Assembly (NCBI GenBank): GCA_023129165.1 | Contig: JAGMCL010000129.1 | Coordinates: 1 to 57,863, forward strand | From: Caldifarciminota bacterium | GTDB lineage: Bacteria > Hydrothermota > UBA3073 | DNA length: 57,863 nt | Direction of reading: 5' to 3' | Shown here: in pieces, positions 24,198 through 32,976 of the stretch | How positions within the stretch are numbered: position 1 is the stretch's first letter | Layout: each line of letters starts with the position of its first letter | Program-made: the position numbers and the translations under genes | Notes under the pieces: model-generated | What the model was told of the DNA's origin: nothing | Databases searched by the model: none | The model's input: the letters and a program-made list of their open reading frames with translations, nothing else

Positions 24198-25247
24198 ATG
24201 AAGAGCAAGGTCTACTTCATAAATTTTGGAGAGCATGGTAAAGAACGCATATACAAAAGACTTGAAAAACTAATAAAAAAGAGTAACACCAAAGAAGCAT
24301 TCAAAAAAGGCGATACTACAGCTGTGAAGATACATATGGGTGAGGATTCCCCCTTTTTTATACCACCAGTATATGTGAGAGAGATTATTAATATAATGGA
24401 TAATGTTGGAGTAGAGTTCTTTCTTACAGATACAACGACATTATATGTTGGCTCAAGAAGAAATGCACCATCATATATTAGGCGTGCCATTCATAATGGT
24501 TTCTCTGCAGCTGGATTACCAATAATTATTGCAGATGGACTGCGAGGACAAGATTACAAAGAAAAATCAATAAATGGCAACCATCTCAAGAATGTAAAAG
24601 TTGCATCTGCTCTATACTATGCCGATTCGATTCTTCTTCTATCTCACTTCAAGGGACACGAAATTGCTGGATATGGTGGAGCAATAAAAAATCTTGGTAT
24701 GGGTGGAGTAGCAAAGGCAGATAAACTCTTTACACATTCTGATGTTCATCCAATAGTTGTTCAGCATAAATGTAATCGGTGTGGTGTATGTCTTAAGTGG
24801 TGTCCAGAAGATGCCATTACACTGAAAGATTATGCTGTTATAAATCCTGAGAGGTGTATAGGATGCGGCACCTGTATATCGGTTTGTCCGGAGAATGCTA
24901 TCAGAATAAATTGGAAAAGTGACTCCAAAGTACTTCAAGAGAAAATCGTTGAATGCGCTCTTGGTGTTATGAAGGGAAAAAGACTCGTATGTATGAACTT
25001 CCTCATATCTATTACACCCATGTGTGACTGCAACCCCATGCAGGGTGCGCCTATATGTCCAGATATTGGGTTTATGTTATCCTCTGACCCTGTGGCAATA
25101 GACAAAGCCTCTTTCGATATGGTAGAGAAAAAAACAAATGGAATGTTAAGCTCAATACGTCCCAATATTGACATGCAAATACAAACAAAATACGGTGAAA
25201 AGATGGGGCTTGGTTCTGAGACCTATGATCTGATTGACCTATCGTAG
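24198..25247 (+). CDS. DUF362 protein with two 4Fe-4S clusters
   Basis: This 349-residue protein has a DUF362 domain at the N-terminus (about 1-185, with the motif SHFKGHEIAGYGGAIKNLGM). A bacterial ferredoxin insert follows with two CxxCxxCxxxCP sites (Cys 192/195/198/202 and 220/223/226/230), then a C-terminal part with DPVAIDKASFD. Such proteins are thought to be redox enzymes or electron carriers in the cytoplasm; the reaction is unknown. No clear Shine-Dalgarno is seen before ATG 24198. tRNA-Leu begins 37 bp after the stop and might be co-transcribed. Confidence 0.88.
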   Translation: MKSKVYFINFGEHGKERIYKRLEKLIKKSNTKEAFKKGDTTAVKIHMGEDSPFFIPPVYVREIINIMDNVGVEFFLTDTTTLYVGSRRNAPSYIRRAIHNGFSAAGLPIIIADGLRGQDYKEKSINGNHLKNVKVASALYYADSILLLSHFKGHEIAGYGGAIKNLGMGGVAKADKLFTHSDVHPIVVQHKCNRCGVCLKWCPEDAITLKDYAVINPERCIGCGTCISVCPENAIRINWKSDSKVLQEKIVECALGVMKGKRLVCMNFLISITPMCDCNPMQGAPICPDIGFMLSSDPVAIDKASFDMVEKKTNGMLSSIRPNIDMQIQTKYGEKMGLGSETYDLIDLS

Positions 25248-25284
25248 TTTATATTCTTTTCTCACTCCATTTTCAGCCCTGATT

Positions 25285-25369
25285 GCCGAAGTGGCGGAAC
25301 TGGCAGACGCGCCAGACTCAAAATCTGGTTCCCCTCTGGGGAGTGAGGGTTCAATTCCCTCCTTCGGCA
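25285..25369 (+). tRNA. tRNA-Leu (CAA)
   Basis: It has acceptor GCCGAAG/CTTCGGC with discriminator A, anticodon stem CCAGA/TCTGG around loop CTCAAAA (anticodon CAA), a long variable arm, and T arm GAGGG-TTCAATT-CCCTC. CCA is not encoded. A reading frame stays open across the whole tRNA into the next gene but is not used as its start. Confidence 0.97.
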
Positions 25370-25390
25370 AAAAAATTAAGCTTTCGGGCT

Positions 25391-25927
25391 ATGATTATTT
25401 TTATATTTCTACTTTTCTCTTATCCACCAGAGAATTTCTCATTTTCAGTTGGAATTTCTACCTTTCCTGGAGATTTAATTGGTTATGAAGTCAATGTGTC
25501 GTACCATCTACAAATAGAAAAGAGGCTAACTACAGCTTCAACCTTAGGTTACACCAAAAATAAATATAGTTCGCATCTTGGAACCAATACACTCAATTGT
25601 GAATTTTCTCGTCTTTATTTTACACAATGCATTGAAAAAAAGGTTTTGAATGGTATTTTTTTATCATTTGGCATCAGCATCAATGCCCTGAAAAACTGGG
25701 TTATTGAGACAAATAGGATTGGCTCGTTTAAAATCACAGATTATTACGCCCTCAATGACTTCGCCCCTGGATTTACGACTGGTTCAGGTCTCTCAGTTGG
25801 AAGGGGAACCTTAAGTATCATATATGATTTCATACTAATAAATGAACAGGGTGAGAACATATTCTATAATCAAGGGAACATTCATACATTAAGCCTCAAA
25901 TTATCTTATTCATTATTTGAGCGATAA
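25391..25927 (+). CDS. Outer-membrane beta-barrel-like protein
   Basis: This 178-residue product from ATG 25391 has a hydrophobic export signal (MIIFIFLLFS). Alternating-pattern strands follow, such as VGISTFPGDLIGYEVNVSYHL and LSLKLSYSLFER at the very end, which resembles a closing barrel strand. No family is recognised. The open frame begins upstream inside tRNA-Leu (25283), so automatic callers may give a longer, false N-terminus. It starts 22 bp after the tRNA and may share its transcript; release of the tRNA would then create the mRNA 5' end. Confidence 0.65.
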   Translation: MIIFIFLLFSYPPENFSFSVGISTFPGDLIGYEVNVSYHLQIEKRLTTASTLGYTKNKYSSHLGTNTLNCEFSRLYFTQCIEKKVLNGIFLSFGISINALKNWVIETNRIGSFKITDYYALNDFAPGFTTGSGLSVGRGTLSIIYDFILINEQGENIFYNQGNIHTLSLKLSYSLFER

Positions 25928-26560
25928 GATATTATAAAAACCACAGAGAAGTGTGCTGTCAAAAATAATATGAAAGCGAAAATGTAGGGGTTCGATTTAT
26001 CGAACCCGTAAAAGAAACGGGTCGGATACCCGCCTGACGACGGGCAGGAATCCGACCCCTACAAGAATTAGGGGGAAGCAAGTCAAAATGATATGGTAAA
26101 TGGAAAAAGGAAAAGTAGTGAGTCACGATGGAATAGCTGAGCATTCTACAGGATAAATAGAGCGTCCCGATAGAATAGCTGCGCATTCTACGGGATAAAT
26201 AAGGAGTAAGGCGATTGACGAGTACCAGAGTATATCAGGATATCAGCATATCAGTAGGCAGAATATCAGATTATCAGAGTATCAGGAGGTAGGAGTCCGT
26301 CGTTTGACGGACGATAAAAGGTAGGAGTCCCACCTACGACGGGATGAAGAGGAAATCAATTATCGATGTAAAATTAGCAATTAACAATTTAAAATGATAT
26401 GTTAAATGGAAAAAGAAAAAGTAGTGAGTAGGGCAAGACTTCCTGACCGCCGTCAGGCAAGTTAGTCTTGCGAAAAGAAAAGGTAGGAGCCCCGCATCTG
26501 GCGGGGCGAAGAGGGTGTAGGGCAGGTCTGTGGTTAGATTTTTGTCAATACGAAGATGGG
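25928..26560. repeat. 633-bp repeat tract with MITE-like copy 3
   Basis: The MITE-like repeat (25966-26090) is followed by AATAGCTGAGCATTCTAC/GGATAAATA units (26118-26205), GATATCAG/ATATCAG units (26225-26285) and GTAGGAG hairpin units near 26287, 26321 and 26483 with different stems. A GCAAGACT...AGTCTTGC inverted pair lies near 26430-26475. No gene is present. Confidence 0.8.
25966..26090 (+). repeat. MITE-like palindromic repeat, copy 3
   Basis: It is the same as copy 2 (10622-10755, inverted) including both outer flanks, with a short change in the middle (CGCCTGACGACGGGC in place of CGCCCGACGGTAGACGGG). Confidence 0.85.
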
Positions 26561-26574
26561 TAATAGGAGGATTT

Positions 26575-27759
26575 ATGTCAACCTCTGTAATAGGCGCCGG
26601 GATAATTGGAGCAAGTATCACATATCATCTTAAAAAACTCGGTTATAATGACAAGATAGACATATATGATAAACTCGATGCCCCGGGTGAGGCTTCAACC
26701 TCGCTCTCTGCAGGGGGTGCAAGAAATTTATGGTCTACTCCTGTTAATCTCAAGCTTACTACTGAATCTCTGAAAAGATTTGCAAATTTTAAAGAAGAGA
26801 CAGGTAGAGGTATTGGATATGAAAACATTGGGTACCTGTTCTGTCTGTATGAAGATGAATACAAACAGATAGAAAAATTCCTACCAGAATGGCATAAGCT
26901 TGGTGTAAATGCAGAGTTAATTCCAGCCCAGAGAATACCTGATTTTGTCCCAAACCTAATGACCGATATTGATGATGAATTCAAAGAATTTTTGGACATT
27001 AATCAATTCAAAGGTGCACTCTGGGGTAAAGATTGCTGTGCAATAAACCCAACATCATACACCACTGTTATGTTCGAATGTGCTAAAGAGATGGGAGGGG
27101 TAGAGCTTCATTTTGGCAAAGAAGTTGAAAAAATTATTTTCACAAGTGGTAAGGTACAGGCAATTGAGATGAAGGACGGGAATAAGGTACATTGTGACTG
27201 CTGTGTACTTTCAGCAGGTGCATGGTCTGGAGAATTAATGGAAAGATCGGGACTCAACATCTCTATTGTACCCATAAAGAGAATGCTCTTTACAGTTTAC
27301 CTACCTGAAGAACTCAATTTTAAACATATTCCAATGACTATTATAGATAAGGGTGTCTATTTCAGGGTCGAGGTAGGCAATCTAATCGTTGGAAGGGCAA
27401 AAGAAGACCAGGAGCCTGGTTTTGATATAACGGTTGAAAAAAAATATTACGAGGACGAGATGAATCCCTATATGCAGGCACGTATTCCTAAAACAGAATA
27501 CTGCAGGATTCTATCGTGTTGGGGAGGATTATATGCAGTCACTCCAGACAACAACGCAATTATCGGCAAATACCCGGGAGTTGAGGGTTTATACTTAATA
27601 ACAGGATTTTCAGGTCACGGGATAATGGAGGCACCAGCTGCAGGACAGGCTCTCGCTGAACTGATAACAGAAGGAGATTATAAGACAATAGACCTCTCTT
27701 CTCTCTCAATAGAAAGATTTGAGGAAGGAAACCTGATAAAAGAGACAATAGTAATATAG
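26575..27759 (+). CDS. FAD-dependent oxidoreductase, DAO family
   Basis: This 394-residue protein has the dinucleotide motif VIGAGIIGASITYHL at the N-terminus and SAGGARN, CCVLSAGAWSGEL (about 215-227) and the closing ITGFSGHGIMEAPAAGQ typical of DAO enzymes (glycine/sarcosine oxidase, D-amino-acid dehydrogenase type). The substrate is probably an N-methyl or D-amino acid, but this cannot be narrowed from sequence. AGGAGG before ATG 26575 decides the start; the frame is open upstream to 26530 through repeat DNA. It stands alone, without a visible electron-transfer partner. Confidence 0.88.
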   Translation: MSTSVIGAGIIGASITYHLKKLGYNDKIDIYDKLDAPGEASTSLSAGGARNLWSTPVNLKLTTESLKRFANFKEETGRGIGYENIGYLFCLYEDEYKQIEKFLPEWHKLGVNAELIPAQRIPDFVPNLMTDIDDEFKEFLDINQFKGALWGKDCCAINPTSYTTVMFECAKEMGGVELHFGKEVEKIIFTSGKVQAIEMKDGNKVHCDCCVLSAGAWSGELMERSGLNISIVPIKRMLFTVYLPEELNFKHIPMTIIDKGVYFRVEVGNLIVGRAKEDQEPGFDITVEKKYYEDEMNPYMQARIPKTEYCRILSCWGGLYAVTPDNNAIIGKYPGVEGLYLITGFSGHGIMEAPAAGQALAELITEGDYKTIDLSSLSIERFEEGNLIKETIVI

Positions 27760-27793
27760 CCACTAATGTAGGAGCGACCTCAATGTAAAACGG

Positions 27794-27876
27794 AGTAGCC
27801 ACTAAGACACAAAGACACTAAGTTTTTATATTATTCTTTTTTCTTTTTAATTAAGTTAATCTTTTCTTCGTGCCTT
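27794..27876 (+). repeat. 83-bp perfect direct repeat, copy 1
   Basis: This sequence, beginning AGTAGCCACTAAGACACAAA and ending CTTCGTGCCTT, is repeated without change at 27908-27990. The 31 bp between the copies hold a CCTGCC/GTCAGGTAGG palindrome. Confidence 0.9.
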
Positions 27877-27907
27877 CCTGCCTGCCGTCAGGTAGGTGTG
27901 GTAAGTT

Positions 27908-27990
27908 AGTAGCCACTAAGACACAAAGACACTAAGTTTTTATATTATTCTTTTTTCTTTTTAATTAAGTTAATCTTTTCTTCGTGCCTT
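27908..27990 (+). repeat. 83-bp perfect direct repeat, copy 2
   Basis: It is identical to 27794-27876 and is followed by AGTGCCTTGGTGGC and a CCTGCC...GGCAGG palindrome (about 28028-28048) just before the fumarase gene. No coding sequence is seen in 27760-28079. Confidence 0.9.
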
Positions 27991-28079
27991 AGTGCCTTGG
28001 TGGCGAATCTTATTTTTGCATTTTAATACCTGCCTACCGGCAGGCAGGTTTAATATTTGATATTTCTATCGGGGGTATT

Positions 28080-28928
28080 ATGAGAGAGATAAGTGCTAAG
28101 AAAATAGAGGAAGCGGTCAGAGAGATGTGTATGGATGCGAACTATAATCTTGGCGAGGACGTTGTAGAATGTATAAAAAAAGCAAAAGACAGGGAGGATT
28201 CGCCAACAGGAAAGGCAATCCTTGAAGATATATTGAAAAATATAGAGATAGGCAAGAATGAGAAATTGGCAATATGCCAGGATACGGGATTTTCTGTATA
28301 CTTTGTGGAATTGGGTGAAGAAGTAAAGATTGTTGATGGACACTACATGGATGCATTTACAGAGGGAACGAGAAGAGGATACAAGGATGGATACCTGAGA
28401 AAGTCAATTGTCGATGACCCTGTTATCTCGAGAATCAATACTAAGGACAATACACCACCAATTGTGTATACTGACATTGTTCCAGGGGATAAGATAAAGA
28501 TAACAATGGCACCAAAGGGTGGTGGAGCAGAGAACATGTCAGAGGTCAGGATGCTTACAGCAGCACACGGTATTGAAGGTGTAAAAAAATTCGTAATTGA
28601 GCGTGTAGAGAAATCGGGTGGCAATCCCTGTCCCCCTGTAGTTGTTGGTGTAGGTATAGGTGGAACGTTCGAAAAATGTGCCATGCTTGCAAAAAGAGCA
28701 CTATTCCGATATCCCATTGGTTCTCACCATCCAGATAAAAAATTTGCAGAGGTCGAAGAAGAGCTTCTTGAGAAGGTAAATAATCTCGGAATAGGTCCAA
28801 TGGGGCTTGGGGGAAGGACCACTGCACTTGCAGTTCACATCGAGACATTTCCCTGTCACATTGCAACAATGCCTGCAGCAGTAAATATCAACTGCCATGC
28901 AGCAAGACATAAGACGAGGGTAATATAA
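28080..28928 (+). CDS. Class I fumarase, alpha (N-terminal) subunit
   Basis: This 282-residue protein corresponds to the iron-sulfur half of two-subunit class I fumarase or the related L(+)-tartrate dehydratase, interconverting fumarate and malate in the TCA cycle. ICQDTG (Cys 66), GGNPCPP (Cys 184) and NINCHAARH (Cys 272) are the expected 4Fe-4S ligands; PKGGGAENMS and GVGIGGTF are family motifs. GGGGG lies a few bases before ATG 28080. The beta subunit is encoded downstream, but the 226 bp between them are repeats, unlike the usual tight spacing. Confidence 0.93.
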   Translation: MREISAKKIEEAVREMCMDANYNLGEDVVECIKKAKDREDSPTGKAILEDILKNIEIGKNEKLAICQDTGFSVYFVELGEEVKIVDGHYMDAFTEGTRRGYKDGYLRKSIVDDPVISRINTKDNTPPIVYTDIVPGDKIKITMAPKGGGAENMSEVRMLTAAHGIEGVKKFVIERVEKSGGNPCPPVVVGVGIGGTFEKCAMLAKRALFRYPIGSHHPDKKFAEVEEELLEKVNNLGIGPMGLGGRTTALAVHIETFPCHIATMPAAVNINCHAARHKTRVI

Positions 28929-29154
28929 GAAATTTCAAATTCTCAATTACCAATATCCAATGAATTATCAATTGACAAACAGTAGGAGACGGTTATCGGT
29001 GATTAGTAACCAGTAATCAGTGACAGATAATTTTCCGAGATACAGATAACTGATTACCGATAACCTCTAAATAACTGCAAGTTTGGCATTATTGCATTAG
29101 AATTTATTAGAAATTAGAGATTAGAAATTTTAATTTTTTAGTTAGGGGGATTTT
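28929..29154. repeat. Repeats splitting the fumarase operon
   Basis: It contains GGTTATCGGTGATTAGTAACC, AGTAATCAGTGACAG and AGATAACTGATTACCGATAAC units (28992-29066), members of the family found in sorting-domain genes, followed by TTAGAAATTAGAGATTAGAAA. No terminator or promoter is evident. Confidence 0.75.
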
Positions 29155-29709
29155 ATGGCAGAAATAAGGTTACAAACACCGCTAAGTGATGAGAGCATAG
29201 AAAAACTACATATAGGAGATAAGGTTCTTCTCTCGGGTGTAATATACACAGCAAGGGACGCAGCACATAAGAGACTTGTTGAATTGATAAAAGATAATAA
29301 ACCTCTTCCAATAGACATAAAGGGTCAGGTAATATACTATGTTGGTCCTGCACCAGCGAAACCAGGATATGCTATAGGACCTGCTGGTCCCACCACAAGC
29401 TATAGAATGGATCCGTATGCAACTATACTTCATGAACATGGATTAAAGGCAAGTATAGGTAAAGGAAATAGAGGTCAAGAAGTGATAGAAGCACTAAAGA
29501 AATACAAAGGCGTATACCTCGCTGCTACTGGTGGAGTTGCAGCACTCATTGCAAAGACCATCAAAAAAGCAGAAATAGTTGCATATGAGGATCTGGGTGC
29601 AGAAGCGATAAGAAGACTTGAAGTATCCGATTTTCCTTGTATCGTTGCTAATGATTGTTATGGAGGGGATCTATTTCAGGAAGGGGTGAAAAAGTATAAG
29701 ATTGATTAG
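29155..29709 (+). CDS. Class I fumarase, beta (C-terminal) subunit
   Basis: This 184-residue protein matches the C-terminal half of class I fumarase, with LSGVIYTARDAAHKR (27-41), YYVGPAPAKPG, GPTTSYRMDPY and IGKGNRG, substrate-binding motifs of the family. GGGGG before ATG 29155 supports the start. It should form a complex with the alpha subunit at 28080-28928. The fumarate/tartrate ambiguity applies to both. Confidence 0.93.
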   Translation: MAEIRLQTPLSDESIEKLHIGDKVLLSGVIYTARDAAHKRLVELIKDNKPLPIDIKGQVIYYVGPAPAKPGYAIGPAGPTTSYRMDPYATILHEHGLKASIGKGNRGQEVIEALKKYKGVYLAATGGVAALIAKTIKKAEIVAYEDLGAEAIRRLEVSDFPCIVANDCYGGDLFQEGVKKYKID

Positions 29710-29737
29710 TTGGTTAATTAATTGTTAAATGTGGAAT

Positions 29738-29870
29738 GGGATGAAAGTTGATTAGTTGAAAAGTTGATTGGTTGATTAGGTTGAATGATATTGGAAAGAA
29801 ATTGAAAATCGACAATCGAAAATAGTAAATAAAAAATAGGAGCCCCGCCTATGGCGGGGCGATAAGAGAA
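29738..29870 (+). repeat. Composite repeat, copy 3
   Basis: It has the same order of parts as 5451-5600, with AAAGAAATTGAAAATCG replacing the central CGTATCTACCTGTCGG part, and ends in a GTAGGAG-type hairpin with CCCCGCC/GGCGGGG arms (the first two bases vary). It lies between the fumarase beta and divIVA genes. Confidence 0.8.
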
Positions 29871-29933
29871 AATTAGTTGATTAGTAAGAACACTTTTATA
29901 GTAAAATAAAAAATTATCTAAAAAGGAGGAATT

Positions 29934-30482
29934 ATGCTTATGCCCGTGGAAATAAGGGAGAAGGAATTTAACAGGGTTCTCAGAGGATACGACCCTAAAG
30001 AGGTGAGAGTAACACTGGATGAGATGGCAGAAGACTTTGGGCATATATTAGATGAGAACAGGAAACTGTTGGAAAAACTTGCATCCTTCGAGAAGCTGGA
30101 ATCCAACCTGAAGGACACTCTTATTCTTGCCCAAAAGGCTGCTGAAGATACTAAGATAAATGCAGACTTAGAAAGAGTAAACATAATAAAGGCAGCTCAT
30201 GAAGAAGCAAAAAAGATATCAGATGAAGCAGAGAAGATACTCGCCAAGGCAAAAAATGATGCAAAGTCGATGGAAAAGGATATGAAGGAAAGGGAGAAGA
30301 AAATTTTCTCTGGGATTGATGAAAGAAAGATTGAGGTTGAAACTGAGTTGCATCAACTTGTGGCAAGGAGGAACTCATTTAAGGCACACTTTAAAAGTCT
30401 TCTCTCGTCCTATCTTGAGACCCTTACTTTAGAAGAGTCTATATTAAGTAATACGGAAAAGGGTAAGACTGAAAAAGATTGA
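29934..30482 (+). CDS. DivIVA-domain protein
   Basis: This 182-residue protein starts with the DivIVA N-terminal motif (PVEIREKEFNRVLRGYDPKEV, residues about 4-24), the membrane-curvature-binding part. A long coiled coil (about 30-155) follows, rich in Ala, Glu and Lys. Proteins of this type mark cell poles or septa and organise wall growth. AAGGAGG precedes ATG 29934; a second ATG follows two codons later. yggU follows after 58 bp and PNP soon after, but no shared function is evident. Confidence 0.88.
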   Translation: MLMPVEIREKEFNRVLRGYDPKEVRVTLDEMAEDFGHILDENRKLLEKLASFEKLESNLKDTLILAQKAAEDTKINADLERVNIIKAAHEEAKKISDEAEKILAKAKNDAKSMEKDMKEREKKIFSGIDERKIEVETELHQLVARRNSFKAHFKSLLSSYLETLTLEESILSNTEKGKTEKD

Positions 30483-30540
30483 ATGAACGAATCTCGATTT
30501 TTTGTTATGAGTTTTTATTCTTATTGAAATTTAGAAGCCA

Positions 30541-30762
30541 ATGAGAATAATCGTTAGAGTAATCCCAAGAGCAAGAAAGAGAGAAATAAAAAAACAATCC
30601 GATGGTATTTACAAAATAAAGGTTGTCTCGCCTCCAGTTGATGGTAAGGCTAATAAAGAGGTAATTGATATAGTTGCAAAAGAATTTGGTATAAAGACAT
30701 CGAAGGTTCGTATATTAAGAGGTGAAAAAACAAGAGAAAAGTTAATTGAGATTGGTATTTAA
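30541..30762 (+). CDS. DUF167 / YggU-family protein
   Basis: This 73-residue protein shows the family motifs VRVIPRARK near the N-terminus and PPVDGKANKEVI (31-42), with SKVRILRGEKTREK following. The fold is known, the function is not. Its usual company with cell-division or wall genes fits the upstream divIVA. Confidence 0.9.
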   Translation: MRIIVRVIPRARKREIKKQSDGIYKIKVVSPPVDGKANKEVIDIVAKEFGIKTSKVRILRGEKTREKLIEIGI

Positions 30763-30805
30763 ATCTGAGTAATCCTTAACCAACTAAAGGTATTTTGTAG
30801 TTAAC

Positions 30806-30844
30806 ATCTGAGTAATCAGGTATAATGAATATTATACCAGGAGG
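30806..30844 (+). promoter_or_regulatory. Palindrome over the ribosome-binding site of PNP
   Basis: CTGAGTAATCAG is followed directly by GGTATAATGAATATTATACC, a perfect 8-bp inverted repeat (30819-30838), and then AGGAGG. An almost identical arrangement lies at 33269-33305. As DNA it can be an operator around a TATAAT box; as RNA, a hairpin next to the Shine-Dalgarno. Confidence 0.6.
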
Positions 30845-30848
30845 GAAC

Positions 30849-31670
30849 ATGACTCAACTCGTAAATCAAATTAATGACGCAGTTAAAACAATAAAGAAAA
30901 CCACGGACATAGTTCCAAAGATTGGTATAATTCTTGGAACCGGGTTAGGAAGGCTTGTAAACAACATAAATATTATTAATACAATATCTTACAAGGACAT
31001 CCCGCACTTTCCAGTATCCACTGTAGAGAGTCACGAGGGAAGACTAATCTTTGGAAGCTTGAGTGGAAAATCTATTGTCTGTATGCAGGGAAGATTCCAT
31101 TATTACGAGGGTTATGGGATGAAGGAGGTAACCTTCCCGGTAAGAGTTTTAAAGAAACTCGGTGCAGAAATACTTATCGTATCAAATGCCTCAGGTGGAT
31201 TGAATCCCCTATTTGAAAGAGGTGATGTAATGCTCATAACAGACCACATAAACATGCTTCCAGAAAACCCCTTAAGAGGAGAAAACGATGAAACACTGGG
31301 ACCAAGATTCCTGGATATGATGGAAGTATATAAAAGAGATTTTATAAAACTATCCGAGAAGGTTGCATTAGAGGAAAAAATTCCCATAAAAAAGGGTGTG
31401 TATGTATCTCTTCAAGGACCCTGCTTTGAGACGCCAGCAGAATATAGAATGCTGAGAATAATAGGTGCAGATGCAGTTGGTATGTCGACCGTACCTGAGG
31501 TGATAGTTGCTCGACATATGGGAATGGAGGTCCTAGGGATATCCATTATTACAGATATGGGACTTCCTGACATTCTGGAGCCTGTTTCTCATGAGATAGT
31601 TATCAAGGCAGCAGAAGAGGCAGAACCCAAACTTGCAAAGCTCGTTACTGCATTCGTGAAAGCACTTTAA
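30849..31670 (+). CDS. Purine nucleoside phosphorylase, trimeric type
   Basis: This 273-residue protein cleaves inosine or guanosine with phosphate to the base and ribose-1-phosphate. Visible are GTGLGRL (phosphate site), FPVSTVESHEGRL, MQGRFHYYEG, NASGGLNP and GPCFETPAEYRML (purine site), with DAVGMSTVPEVI. AGGAGG decides ATG 30849; the frame is open eight codons upstream, through the palindrome. It appears to be regulated together with the unknown gene at 33310, which has the same upstream site. Confidence 0.93.
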   Translation: MTQLVNQINDAVKTIKKTTDIVPKIGIILGTGLGRLVNNINIINTISYKDIPHFPVSTVESHEGRLIFGSLSGKSIVCMQGRFHYYEGYGMKEVTFPVRVLKKLGAEILIVSNASGGLNPLFERGDVMLITDHINMLPENPLRGENDETLGPRFLDMMEVYKRDFIKLSEKVALEEKIPIKKGVYVSLQGPCFETPAEYRMLRIIGADAVGMSTVPEVIVARHMGMEVLGISIITDMGLPDILEPVSHEIVIKAAEEAEPKLAKLVTAFVKAL

Positions 31671-31793
31671 ATATATATTCAGAAATTATGATATAATAAG
31701 GAGTGACAGTCTTTAGACTGTTAATGAAGGTAAATATATTCAAGATGAGATTGCCACGCTCCCGTTGGTCGCTCGCAATGACAGACACCGATT
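31671..31793. repeat. Convergent gap with two repeat units
   Basis: ACAGTCTTTAGACTGT (about 31706-31721) and an inverted GTCATTGCGAG unit (31745-31783) fill the gap between PNP and pyrD. The first is a 6-bp-stem hairpin without a T-run. Confidence 0.7.
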
Positions 31794-32690
31794 TTAAAAC
31801 CTACTCCTTCTTTGAAATTCTGCTATATCTTTTATCCCTTCCTTGCAAAAGTATTCCTCTATACCCTTAACGATTTTATTCCCAATATCCGGGTCAACCA
31901 AAACTCCTGTGCCAATTTCTACCATCATGGCACCAATAAGAAGAAATTCAAGTGCATCTCTTGCGTTCATTATCCCACCTACTCCTATTACAGGCAGGTT
32001 TGTGCTTTTAATTGCATTGTAGACACAGTACAATGCAATAGGTTTTATTGCAGGACCTGACAGTCCTCCACTCTTTCCTCCTATCTCAAATTTTCCCGTT
32101 TCAAAATTCACTGCAAGAGCAGGAATGGTGTTTATAAGCGATATGGCATCTGCACCTGTCTGTTCCGCTGCAGATACAATTTTTCTATTATCAAATAGTG
32201 GTGGCAATTTGCAGATAATAATCTTTGAAGTATTGTTCCTTACACTATCTACAATCCTCTTCACACTCTCAGGGTCTTTACCAAACTCGACTCCTCCCCT
32301 CTCCACATTCGGGCAGGAAAGGTTTACCTCTATACCAGTGACATCTGTTTGGTTAATCAAACGTGTAAGTTCTACATATTCATCCACATCCGCTCCTGCT
32401 ATCGAGGCTATAACCCTGGTTTGAGAGGAAAGGATACATGGAAGCTCATCTTTGAGGAATTCATCAATACCTGGATTGGCAAGTCCAATTGAATTTATTA
32501 CACCACATGGTGTCTCAAATATTCTGGGAGGGGGATTGCCCTCTCTTGGTTTCATAGTAACGGACTTGGTTATGATACCCCCCAACCCTGAGACATCGGT
32601 AAAATCTAATGTGTGTTTAGAAAAACATCCCGATGCTAAAAGCACAGGATTTTTAAATGTCATATTACCTATCTTAACAGATAAATTCAT
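31794..32690 (-). CDS. pyrD: Dihydroorotate dehydrogenase, catalytic subunit (class 1B)
   Basis: This 298-residue FMN enzyme oxidises dihydroorotate to orotate in pyrimidine synthesis. It shows NPVLLASGCF, TKSVTMKPREGNP, NSIGLANPG and NLSCPN with the class 1 active-site Cys 126, plus VIGVGGI and GTGVLVDPD near the FMN phosphate. Class 1B enzymes work with PyrK, encoded at 35049-36017 on the same strand but not adjacent: gdhA and an unknown gene lie between on the other strand. It has its own promoter at 32816-32844. Confidence 0.95.
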   Translation of the reverse strand: MNLSVKIGNMTFKNPVLLASGCFSKHTLDFTDVSGLGGIITKSVTMKPREGNPPPRIFETPCGVINSIGLANPGIDEFLKDELPCILSSQTRVIASIAGADVDEYVELTRLINQTDVTGIEVNLSCPNVERGGVEFGKDPESVKRIVDSVRNNTSKIIICKLPPLFDNRKIVSAAEQTGADAISLINTIPALAVNFETGKFEIGGKSGGLSGPAIKPIALYCVYNAIKSTNLPVIGVGGIMNARDALEFLLIGAMMVEIGTGVLVDPDIGNKIVKGIEEYFCKEGIKDIAEFQRRSRF

Positions 32691-32815
32691 ATAACCATCC
32701 TATATGAAATAAGTATAACTCTCTGATATTCATCTTTACCCATAGAAAAACATCCAAAAAAATTAACCATGGAATAAATAACTATGTTTGATACAATAAA
32801 CCTACAATTCAATTT

Positions 32816-32844
32816 ATTATACTATAACTTATAACAATTGTCAA
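32816..32844 (-). promoter_or_regulatory. Promoter of pyrD
   Basis: On the minus strand TTGACA is at 32844-32839 and TATAAT at 32821-32816, 17 bp apart. The leader of about 120 nt has no recognised riboswitch or attenuator. Confidence 0.85.
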
Positions 32845-32854
32845 GTTGTTTAAG

Positions 32855-32956
32855 TGAAATTTCTGAAAAAATCCAGAAATCTCTGATTACAACGATTAAG
32901 ATAAAAATTAGACAGATTAATCAAGAGAGCCAAAAGGTAGTTTTTCAGAGCTCTTT
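32855..32956. promoter_or_regulatory. Shared module between divergent promoters (copy 3)
   Basis: AAATTTCTG and CAGAAATCTCTGATTACA (32858-32888) repeat the arrangement at 992-1028, and GAGAGCCAAAAGGTAG with TTTTTCAGAGCTCTTT (32925-32956) repeats 24086-24115. It is the fullest of the three copies. Confidence 0.6.
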
Positions 32957-32976
32957 GGTGATAAATTATTTTATAC

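Noticed and set aside
25283-25390. Upstream extension of the barrel-like ORF (start at 25283)
   Set aside because: It would translate the tRNA-Leu gene itself; the peptide is a common false product of tRNA-overlapping frames.
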